From Bacillota bacterium (lineage in GTDB: Bacteria; Bacillota; Sulfobacillia; Sulfobacillales; Sulfobacillaceae), in assembly GCA_023381095.1 (NCBI GenBank), contig JAMCTO010000171.1:1-5605 (forward strand): a DNA stretch of 5,605 nucleotides, read 5' to 3'. A program made the translations under genes and the position numbers. Positions 1 to 5,472 of the stretch are shown here, one piece after another. Each line of letters starts with the position of its first letter. Position 1 is the stretch's first letter. Below the pieces are notes generated by a model. The model did no database searches and was not told the origin of the DNA. It saw only the letters and a program-made list of their open reading frames with translations.

Positions 1-1
1 C

Positions 2-109
2 TTGAGACCAGAGGCCGTTTTGATAGATACGGCCGGCCGTTACAGCAACAGACCCAATCAATTGCAACGAAGTTACCAGGGATGTCTCTCAGGTTCATCA
101 GATTTCTGA
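2..109 (+). pseudogene. Possible 3' remnant of an SRP-type GTPase (FlhF/Ffh/FtsY-like) frame
   Basis: The frame starting at base 2 is open from the window edge to a TGA at 107-109. It encodes about 35 residues that include EAVLIDTAGR, at about bases 11-40. A hydrophobic strand followed by DTAGR is the G3 (Walker B) motif of SRP-family GTPases, and similar strings occur in FlhF and TssM. A real SRP GTPase continues for about 100 residues beyond this point, including a TKLD guanine-specificity motif, but here the frame closes after about 25 polar residues. If coding, it is therefore a truncated or frameshifted gene. The next frame (about 42-113) reads a plausible helix-like stretch, NEVTRDVSQVHQISEL, before its own stop, which would fit a frameshift near base 45-55. 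The upstream part lies outside the window, and a chance match cannot be excluded. Confidence 0.3.
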
Positions 110-110
110 A

Positions 111-140
111 TTGGTTTGATTTATCCGGATATGTTAAAAT
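111..140 (+). promoter_or_regulatory. Likely sigma-A-type extended -10 promoter for the DUF3050 gene
   Basis: TAAAAT at 135-140 matches the -10 consensus in five of six bases. It is preceded by TG at 132-133 with one spacer base, giving an extended -10 element. A weak -35 candidate, TTGGTT, lies at 111-116 with an 18-base spacer. Transcription would start near 147, leaving a leader of about 28 bases before the ATG at 175. This excludes the in-frame ATGs at 82 and 139 as starts on this transcript. The assignment rests on consensus matching by eye. Confidence 0.4.
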
Positions 141-174
141 GGCGGCATTGACTGAAAAGGCGGGATTTACCATC

Positions 175-930
175 ATGCCAGACACCATTGCTGAGCTTCG
201 CAAACAACTGCTGTCCCATCCCATGTACACTTCAATCCAAACCTTGCCCGCTTTACATGTCTATATGCAGCATCATGTCTTCGCGGTTTGGGACTTCATG
301 ACCCTTTTAAAACGGCTGCAGCATGACCTAACCGGATTGTCCGTTCCCTGGGTGCCTCACGGCCAACCGCACTACGTGCGATTTATCAATGAAATTGTCC
401 TCGGCGAAGAAAGTGATGAAGATGGTCTTGGAGGCTACCTAAGCCATTTTGAACTTTATCGGGAAGCCATGGCAGAATGCGGCGCCGACATCGCTCCGAT
501 TTCCGCATTCCTAACGAAGATACAGGACGGTATCCTGCCCTTAGAGGCCTTACGCCAAGTGAATGTGCCAGCTAGCGTCTATAATTTTGTGGCGACTTCG
601 TTGGACTTAGCTGAATTTGGCACAACATTCGAAGTGTCCTCTGCATTCTTTTATGGCCGGGAAGACATTATTCCCGACATGTTTCGTACCATAATTCAGG
701 AACTGAGCTTAAAAGCCAAAATGGGCCGCTTTCTCTACTATCTCAACCGCCATATCGATGTGGACAGCGATCAACATGGCCCATGGGCCCACCAACTGCT
801 GACCCAACTAATTGCCGACGATCCAGACCGAGCACTAGCGGCGGAACGCGCCGCAATCCGTGCGCTTAAGGCCCGCATCGCGCTCTGGGACGGCGTGAGT
901 CAAGAGGTGTCCCATAAAATCCCCTCGTAA
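175..930 (+). CDS. DUF3050 family protein, probable heme-oxygenase-like fold enzyme
   Basis: This is a 251-residue soluble, mostly helical protein with no signal peptide or membrane segment. Family hallmarks, recognised from memory, are LLSHPMY (12-18), QHHVFAVWDFM (32-42), VPWVPHG (57-63), NEIVLGEESDED (72-83), SHFELY (90-95) and NRHIDVDSDQHGP (191-203). The His/Asp-rich block at 193-201, together with H33/H34 and E93, resembles metal-ligand patterns of heme-oxygenase-like diiron oxidases such as UndA, CADD and SznF. The fold and metal use are inferences, and no substrate is known to me. I chose the ATG at 175 because AAGGCGGGA lies 9 bases upstream, family homology begins just after it, and the likely promoter ends at 140. 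The same frame is open back to base 1, so longer starts exist but are unlikely. The VOC gene follows 55 bases downstream with no visible terminator between, so the two may be co-transcribed. Confidence 0.85.
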   Translation: MPDTIAELRKQLLSHPMYTSIQTLPALHVYMQHHVFAVWDFMTLLKRLQHDLTGLSVPWVPHGQPHYVRFINEIVLGEESDEDGLGGYLSHFELYREAMAECGADIAPISAFLTKIQDGILPLEALRQVNVPASVYNFVATSLDLAEFGTTFEVSSAFFYGREDIIPDMFRTIIQELSLKAKMGRFLYYLNRHIDVDSDQHGPWAHQLLTQLIADDPDRALAAERAAIRALKARIALWDGVSQEVSHKIPS

Positions 931-985
931 TCCGTTGTTTAACCTACAAGAACCATGAGAGAATAGATATCAGGGGGGATTTGCT

Positions 986-1369
986 ATGACATCTATCCAA
1001 TTGGATCATGTCGTCCTTGAAGTGAAAGATGTGGGACGTTCACTGGAGTTTTATTGCAAAATACTGGGGGCGGTTCCGGTGCGTTGGCAAGAGTTCCTCA
1101 ATGGTGAAGCCCCGTTTGCCTCAGCGCGGACAGGCGTCACCTTAATTGATCTCTTTCCCTCGGAAAACCCGGCCGCCGGACCAAATCATCTTTGTATTGA
1201 AGTCGCACAATCAGTCCATGACATCATGACAGAATTGGCATCTTACGGCTATCATCCGGATCCGCCAGAAAAGAGGTTTGGAGCCAAAGGCCAAGGCCTA
1301 AGTGTGTATATTGAGGACCCAGATGGCCATCGAGTTGAGGTACGAACCTATTCCGATCCCCGCCTCTGA
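986..1369 (+). CDS. VOC superfamily protein (glyoxalase/dioxygenase/fosfomycin-resistance fold)
   Basis: This is a 127-residue cytosolic protein with the paired beta-alpha-beta-beta-beta modules of the vicinal oxygen chelate superfamily. The first module begins IQLDHVVLEVKDVGRSLEFY (4-23). The second begins NHLCIEVAQSVHDIM (67-81) and ends with the typical YIEDPDGHRVEV (108-119). Predicted metal ligands are H8, H68 and E118, the three positions used by small homodimeric members such as FosB and glyoxalase I. Family members isomerise, cleave or add thiols to small substrates. Sequence alone does not separate these roles, so no specific reaction is assigned. The ATG is supported by a GGGGGG ribosome site at 973-978 with a 7-base spacer. 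The last 22 bases overlap the 3' end of the convergent LysR gene. Expression probably comes from the upstream DUF3050 promoter, since the 55-base gap holds only weak promoter-like matches. Confidence 0.88.
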   Translation: MTSIQLDHVVLEVKDVGRSLEFYCKILGAVPVRWQEFLNGEAPFASARTGVTLIDLFPSENPAAGPNHLCIEVAQSVHDIMTELASYGYHPDPPEKRFGAKGQGLSVYIEDPDGHRVEVRTYSDPRL

Positions 1370-2259
1370 TTAAATCGGGTGGCCGACCGCACCATAGTGT
1401 CAATAAGTTGTGCAATGGCATGATTAGGCTTGGGTCCGGGTCGCTCAAGGAGCGATATTTGCCGTGTTAAAGTCACGTCAGCAATGGGGCGATACACGAC
1501 CTCCCGCATCCCATATGTCACTACGCGAGACAAAATGGCAATGCCGACGCCATGGGCTACAAGACCCAAAATTCCTTGAATCGATGCCAGTTCCGCAGTC
1601 ACCCGAAGATCTCGAGAAGACACTCCTTGGTCTTCCAGCATTTGTTCAAAGATGCTTCGGGTTCCCGACCCATCTTCGCGGAGAATGAGGTCTTGCCCAA
1701 CGACGTCATCCAAGGAAAGTCGCGGCTTTATCTGCAAAGGATGGTCCGCGGACAGCACACAGCCCAGTTCGTCATTCCAGAGCCCCAGTGAAGAGAACGT
1801 CCCATGACTTCTTCTTCCTTCGCTAATCCCCAAATCCACGGCTCCAGATTCCACCAGTGCTACGACCTCGTCGCTGTTCACCATTCGCAAATGGAGACGA
1901 ACTTCAGGTTGCGCCTTACGAAATAAACCCAGCGGTTCCGGCAAAAAGAACTCCGTCACCGTGTGACTAGCTGCCAAGTGAATCAGCTGATCCCCGGTCG
2001 ACCGTGCGCGCACCTCTCGGTATGCCTGTTGCCAGGCACCTTCGATTTGTACTGCGTAGTGGTAGAGCGATTCCCCCGCCGGTGTGAGTACCATACCCCG
2101 GTTGCCCCGGGTAAACAACGACGCGGAGAAGTCTTGCTCCAGTTGGGATATATGGTGTGACAAAGCAGAGATCGAGAGATTCAATTTACGAGCTGCCCCG
2201 GTCAAATGGCCTTCCTGTACGGTGGCTAAAAATGCCTGTAGTCTGGTATCCAACAACAC
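1348..2259 (-). CDS. LysR-type transcriptional regulator
   Basis: This is a DNA-binding regulator of up to 303 residues, the usual LysR length. The N-terminal winged helix-turn-helix covers about residues 5-64: RLQAFLATVQEGHLTGAARKL leads to the recognition helix SISALSHHISQLE, then LFTRGNRGMVLTPAGE. The effector-binding domain runs from about 90 to 295, opening with IHLAASHTVTEFFLPEPL and including AVDLGISEG. This resembles the CysB/YeiE-like branch, but the ligand cannot be predicted. Three possible starts follow each other, GTG (2259), TTG (2256) and TTG (2253). AAAAAGGGG at 2262-2270 is only 2 bases from the GTG but 8 from the last TTG, so translation may really begin at 2253 with a protein of 301 residues. 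The outer GTG is given as the limit. The gene lies 15 bases after the ATP-grasp stop in the same direction, as the last gene of the acyl-CoA operon, and it overlaps the VOC gene by 22 bases. It may control this operon, but no divergent target promoter adjoins it. Confidence 0.93.
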   Translation of the reverse strand: MLLDTRLQAFLATVQEGHLTGAARKLNLSISALSHHISQLEQDFSASLFTRGNRGMVLTPAGESLYHYAVQIEGAWQQAYREVRARSTGDQLIHLAASHTVTEFFLPEPLGLFRKAQPEVRLHLRMVNSDEVVALVESGAVDLGISEGRRSHGTFSSLGLWNDELGCVLSADHPLQIKPRLSLDDVVGQDLILREDGSGTRSIFEQMLEDQGVSSRDLRVTAELASIQGILGLVAHGVGIAILSRVVTYGMREVVYRPIADVTLTRQISLLERPGPKPNHAIAQLIDTMVRSATRFNQRRGSE

Positions 2260-2274
2260 TGCCCCTTTTTGCCG

Positions 2275-3315
2275 TCATTCTGAGCGTCTCCAATATTGGC
2301 GGGCCAAATTTGCCACCAATTGCGAATAAGACCATCCCATGGCTTCGGCTGCCATTGTCACCAAAGAAGTATGCCGTGATCGATCCGGGCGTCCTGGCCC
2401 TGTCAGGTTCGGCTTAAAGTTCACATCCACAATGCGAAATTGTCCAAGGTGGTCAGCTCTGGCATCAATCCGCAGAACCATTCGGGAATTTAACTGGTTT
2501 CCTATATCCATACAGGAACGGAGAAAGCAGTCCAACTCCAAAGGCCACCGGTCTAAGACCCGACTGTTCTCCCGCACCGGGACCACTCCGCTATAAGGCA
2601 CAATACCACGCACATGACCTGACCGCATAACCGGCGGCAAAACCCAATGACCGTCCCTTATCGTATTGCCATGGGTTTCTTGGTACGTCCCGGGCGGCAT
2701 CACAGTAACCGTAACTTCCTCGCCGGGCAAATAGGATTCGATAAGCAAGGCATCGCCGTACAACGTCAGGTTCCAGTGGCGAATTTCATTGTGCAACTGG
2801 TCTTGCCCCTGAACTTTTCTTACTCCTTGACTGCCACGGCCACGAACGGGTTTAAGAACAACGACCTCATCGGCGAAATCGTCCAAAGCAGGATCTTGCC
2901 CTGCCTTAACCCGGATCGCCCGCGGAACCAAAAATCCCTGCGATGCCAGCCAAGAATTCATGAGCCATTTATCTTCGTAACGATCCACCAAATGAGGATC
3001 TTGCCCAATGATTGCCACGTGATCCATATATTGCTCCAGAGGGTGGCCCTGATATACCGTGGTATTGGCCCAAAGCACTTCAGCACCCTTTTGTAGAGCC
3101 CGGTCAATGCCGCAAGCCGTGTCGGGAAAAACCCAAGTCTCCTCATCACCAGCGTCCGGGCAGGGAACCGGCGTCACTAACGGAAAGTCGACGTTAGTCA
3201 AGGCGTACCCGATATCTGCTCCGCTATCCCGATATCCCCCAGGTTTTAAGGGTTTGATCACCCCATGAATTGGCGGTGGCACTGCCGCCTGGTACAAAAT
3301 CGCAATCCGCTTCAC
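2275..3315 (-). CDS. ATP-grasp ligase-like protein, substrate unknown
   Basis: This is a 346-residue cytosolic protein resembling D-Ala-D-Ala-ligase/carboxylate-amine ligase ATP-grasp enzymes, which activate a carboxylate as an acyl phosphate for attack by an amine or thiol. Seen in order are an N-terminal alpha/beta region starting KRIAILYQAAVPPP (2-15), an unusual block KPLKPGGYRDSGADIGY (21-37), EDKWLMNSWLASQG (114-127), the ATP-binding strand and glycine loop VLKPVRGRGSQGV (153-165; K155), adenine-side ESYLPGEEVTV (193-203) and the metal site with R282, D284, R286, D297 and N299, followed by KPNLTGPGRP (301-310). All core nucleotide and metal residues appear intact, so it is probably active. 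The KPGGY and GPGRP blocks are not classical D-Ala-D-Ala ligase motifs and probably define a subfamily with its own substrate. The start is the GTG at 3315, because it overlaps the GNAT stop as GTGA and has GGGCGGG 6 bases upstream. The in-frame ATG at 3330 lacks a ribosome site. The enzyme is translationally coupled to the acetyltransferase. Confidence 0.85.
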   Translation of the reverse strand: MKRIAILYQAAVPPPIHGVIKPLKPGGYRDSGADIGYALTNVDFPLVTPVPCPDAGDEETWVFPDTACGIDRALQKGAEVLWANTTVYQGHPLEQYMDHVAIIGQDPHLVDRYEDKWLMNSWLASQGFLVPRAIRVKAGQDPALDDFADEVVVLKPVRGRGSQGVRKVQGQDQLHNEIRHWNLTLYGDALLIESYLPGEEVTVTVMPPGTYQETHGNTIRDGHWVLPPVMRSGHVRGIVPYSGVVPVRENSRVLDRWPLELDCFLRSCMDIGNQLNSRMVLRIDARADHLGQFRIVDVNFKPNLTGPGRPDRSRHTSLVTMAAEAMGWSYSQLVANLARQYWRRSE

Positions 3316-3836
3316 AGCTGACCCGCCCATTGGTCTTGAGTTATCTGATATACTGCGATCTGGTGGCCGCGCCAGAGGGTCAGTTCTCTTCGAGTCATGC
3401 CATTTTTCATCGCCACCTGGATCGATGGCAGATTACTCGGACTAATTATCGAAATCAAGTGAGACGCATGCCTTTGGCTGAATCCCAGGTCTCGACAGGC
3501 CAAAGCAGCTTCAATGGCAAATCCCCGATGCCAAAACTGCCGAATAAGCGCATAGCCAATTTCCCACTCAATGGTGTCATCGTGAACCAGTTGCGGAATA
3601 ATGCCACACTGTCCGTAGAACTCACCGCTGTCACGCGATTCCACCACCCACATCCCGACCCCGTAATCGCGGTTTTTCCCTTGTGTCCTTTCCACCCACG
3701 ACATTACCTCGTCCCGTCCTCGTGTCCTTGGATAATGTTGCATAGCGATGGGATCAGCAAAAATCCGCAACAAGTTGTCTACGTCGTTGTAGACCATGGT
3801 CCGCAACCGCAATCGTTCGGTTTCCAAAATCGTCAC
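3312..3836 (-). CDS. GNAT family N-acetyltransferase (RimJ/RimL-like)
   Basis: This 174-residue cytosolic protein has the Acetyltransf_3 layout. It opens ETERLRLRTMVYNDVDNLLRI (5-25) and has a strand carrying GQCGII (75-80). The acetyl-CoA pyrophosphate-binding motif A is IGYALIRQFWHRGFAIEAA (93-111), matching the RimJ-type pattern W-x-x-G-[YF]-A-x-E-A. It also has the late NLPSIQVAMKNGM segment (135-147), the family's N-x-x-S-x-x-x-x-x-K-x-G. Relatives acetylate protein N-termini or small amines with acetyl-CoA, and the acceptor here is unknown. The GTG start has GGGGG at 3844-3848 with a 7-base spacer. The gene begins 16 bases after the MaoC stop and its own stop overlaps the ATP-grasp start as GTGA. 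The tight pairing with an ATP-grasp enzyme suggests that both act on the same small molecule or amine, which is inference only. Confidence 0.9.
   Translation of the reverse strand: MTILETERLRLRTMVYNDVDNLLRIFADPIAMQHYPRTRGRDEVMSWVERTQGKNRDYGVGMWVVESRDSGEFYGQCGIIPQLVHDDTIEWEIGYALIRQFWHRGFAIEAALACRDLGFSQRHASHLISIISPSNLPSIQVAMKNGMTRRELTLWRGHQIAVYQITQDQWAGQL
3313..3328 (-). promoter_or_regulatory. Ribosome site and GTGA stop/start overlap coupling GNAT to ATP-grasp
   Basis: Read on the minus strand, GGGCGGG (3328-3322), then 6 bases, then GTG (3315-3313) initiate the ATP-grasp protein inside the last codons of the acetyltransferase, whose TGA is at 3314-3312. The one-frame-shifted GTGA overlap is a classic arrangement for termination-reinitiation and balanced synthesis of two partners. 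It also decides the start against the ATG at 3330. Confidence 0.75.
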
Positions 3837-3852
3837 TCAATTACCCCCGTTG

Positions 3853-4290
3853 TCATTGAGAGCGGCGTTTGATTAGCACTGTACCTTCGGTCACCATCAC
3901 CACCACACTCGCCTGATTTCGGGTTTCAAAATGCAGGTGCACCGATCCGCGAGGTTGGTTGCGGGAAGCGCGGGTCTCGACCACTGTGACCGTGGTCTGC
4001 AATGTATCTCCAGGACGCACTGGCGCCCGCCACTCTACCCGTTCCAGTCCTTTGCCCCCTAAAGTTTCCCGGCCAAACCGTCCCGTCTCTATCCAACGGC
4101 CCCATACTGCGCTTAATGTATGGAAGCCCGATGCAATCACGCCCGCAAATGGCCCCTCGGCGGCATACTGCAAGTCGATGTGAATCGGTTGGGGATCATA
4201 CCGATGGGCAAAATCTTGGATCTCCTCTAGTGTAATGACAAAGGGCTCCAAATAAAACTCTTGCCCTTGATAAAACTCCTCAAAATACAC
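3853..4290 (-). CDS. MaoC-like acyl-CoA dehydratase/hydratase (hotdog fold)
   Basis: This 145-residue single-hotdog protein probably catalyses reversible hydration of a trans-2-enoyl-CoA to the (R)-3-hydroxyacyl-CoA, as the PhaJ/MaoC family does. The diagnostic hydratase motif is FAHRYDPQPIHID (27-39), in which D32 and H37 are the catalytic pair. Q34 replaces the asparagine found in classical PhaJ, a common variant in MaoC-type proteins. It is followed by the overhang and substrate-entry region FAGVIASGFHTLS (48-60) and the C-terminal strand set from VEWRAPVRPGDTL (85-97). The length suits a homodimer. The GTG start has a strong GGGAGG (4297-4302) with a 6-base spacer. That site overlaps the stop codon of the acyl-CoA dehydrogenase 11 bases upstream, so the two genes are closely coupled. 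Its role is probably the hydration step after the dehydrogenase. The chain length and branching of the substrate cannot be read from the sequence. Confidence 0.92.
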   Translation of the reverse strand: MYFEEFYQGQEFYLEPFVITLEEIQDFAHRYDPQPIHIDLQYAAEGPFAGVIASGFHTLSAVWGRWIETGRFGRETLGGKGLERVEWRAPVRPGDTLQTTVTVVETRASRNQPRGSVHLHFETRNQASVVVMVTEGTVLIKRRSQ

Positions 4291-4301
4291 CGCAATCCTC
4301 C

Positions 4302-5447
4302 CTAGAGCCCCAAATTTTTGGCAATAATGGTTTTCATAATTTCATTGGTGCCAGCGTAAATCGACATCACGGCAATATCTCGGTAGCGTCGGGCAATCGG
4401 GTACTCTTCCATGTAACCGTACCCGCCGTGGAGCTGCAAACACTCGCCGATCACCGACTTAGCCACATCGGTAGACCACCATTTGGCCATGGAGACCTCG
4501 GTAACAATCTCTTCGCCCCTCATGTGGCGTACAATCAGTTGATCCAAAAAGGCCCGAATCACGTAAGATTGTGTCATCATCTCGGCCATCTTAAATCGGG
4601 TATTTTGAAACTTTCCAATCGGCTGACCAAAAGCAGTACGCTGTTTGACATACTCCAAGGTTTCTTGAAGCGCTTCCTCCATAGCCACTTGTGCCGCAAT
4701 TGCCACTAAAATCCGCTCTTGTTGTAGTTTTTCCGTGAGGTAGCGAAACCCTTGGCCTTCTTCCCCCAGCAAATTGGTTACCGGAACTCGGCAATTTTCA
4801 AAGAACAGTTCCGCCGTATCTTGACTATGCTGCCCTATCTTGTTTAGCTGCCGTCCACGACTGAATCCCGGCGCATCCTCAGGCACCAGGATCAGACTAA
4901 TACCGCGATACGGCGGTTTTGCGTTGGGATCGGTTTTGGCCACAACCACAATGAGGCCCGCTTGAATTCCATTGGTAATAAAGGTTTTTTGCCCATTTAT
5001 CACATATGAGTCCCCATCTTGTATCGCGGTGGTGCGCACGTTGGCCAAATCCGACCCGGTTCCGGGTTCTGTCATAGCAATAGCGGTTATCGTTTCACCC
5101 GTCACACATTGGGGCAGCCACTGTTGTTTTTGAGCTTCTGTGCCATAACTGACGATATATGGCAGTACAATATCGTTGTGCAAGCCGATTCCTACCATGC
5201 CCGATCCGATGCGTTCCAGTTCTTCGTTAATCACGACCGAGAATCCAAAATCCACTCCCGCGCCGCCATAAGCTTCCGGCACCATGGGCCCCAAGAATCC
5301 TTGCTCTCCCATCAACCGCCAAAAAGATTTGGGAATCCGCCGCTCCTGTTCCCATTGATCGAAAAAAGGTGCCGCGTGCTTTTCTAAAAAGGCGCGCAAT
5401 GACCTTCGAAACATTTGGTGCTCTTCCGTCAGATATGGGTGATCCAT
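4302..5447 (-). CDS. Acyl-CoA dehydrogenase, long-chain/isovaleryl-type active site
   Basis: This 381-residue FAD flavoenzyme has the standard family length and probably oxidises an acyl-CoA to the trans-2-enoyl-CoA, passing electrons to electron-transfer flavoprotein. The N-terminal helical domain is about 1-118. The middle beta domain carries the FAD/substrate signature AMTEPGTGSD (124-133) and QKTFITNG (153-160). The C-terminal helical domain holds RTAFGQPIGKFQ (270-281), QLHGGYGY (338-345) and YAGTNEI (364-370). The position used as catalytic base in medium- and short-chain enzymes (YEGT) is alanine here (A365). The likely base is E244 in LQQERILVA, the location used by LCAD and isovaleryl-CoA dehydrogenase, so it should be active on long or branched acyl groups. 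The ATG at 5447 was chosen because GGGAGGG (5454-5460) lies 6 bases upstream and the conserved N-terminus begins there. An in-frame start at 5534 would run into the thiolase gene. It follows the thiolase by 25 bases and precedes the MaoC gene by 11. Confidence 0.95.
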   Translation of the reverse strand: MDHPYLTEEHQMFRRSLRAFLEKHAAPFFDQWEQERRIPKSFWRLMGEQGFLGPMVPEAYGGAGVDFGFSVVINEELERIGSGMVGIGLHNDIVLPYIVSYGTEAQKQQWLPQCVTGETITAIAMTEPGTGSDLANVRTTAIQDGDSYVINGQKTFITNGIQAGLIVVVAKTDPNAKPPYRGISLILVPEDAPGFSRGRQLNKIGQHSQDTAELFFENCRVPVTNLLGEEGQGFRYLTEKLQQERILVAIAAQVAMEEALQETLEYVKQRTAFGQPIGKFQNTRFKMAEMMTQSYVIRAFLDQLIVRHMRGEEIVTEVSMAKWWSTDVAKSVIGECLQLHGGYGYMEEYPIARRYRDIAVMSIYAGTNEIMKTIIAKNLGL

Positions 5448-5472
5448 TCTTGTCCCTCCCATATTGCCCCTA

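Noticed and set aside
29..40. Perfect 12-base palindrome ACGGCCGGCCGT as an operator or terminator
   Set aside because: It coincides with the codons for the DTAGR motif, has no loop and no T-run, and is explained by GGCC-rich codons. An operator role has no other support.
82..174. Longer N-terminus for the DUF3050 protein from the ATG at 82 (or 139)
   Set aside because: There is no ribosome site before 82, family similarity begins after 175, and a promoter-like -10 element lies at 135-140 inside this extension.
935..970. Promoter for the VOC gene in the 55-base gap (TTGTTT at 935-940, GAGAAT at 959-964)
   Set aside because: Both hexamers are weak matches, and the short gap without a terminator is equally explained by co-transcription with the DUF3050 gene.
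1286..1300. AGGCCAAGGCCT inverted repeat near the LysR/VOC 3' ends as a terminator
   Set aside because: The loop is only two bases and no U-tract follows in either direction, so it does not meet rho-independent terminator criteria.
2647..3096. Plus-strand open frame of 149 codons
   Set aside because: It lies wholly antisense to the ATP-grasp gene, whose catalytic motifs are unambiguous. No ribosome site or domain supports it.
3316..3330. ATG at 3330 as the ATP-grasp start
   Set aside because: No Shine-Dalgarno sequence precedes it. The GTG at 3315 has a good one and the typical GTGA overlap with the upstream stop.
3270..3872. Plus-strand open frame of 200 codons
   Set aside because: It lies antisense to the acetyltransferase and adjoining genes, has no recognisable domain, and has a composition typical of a coding-strand shadow.
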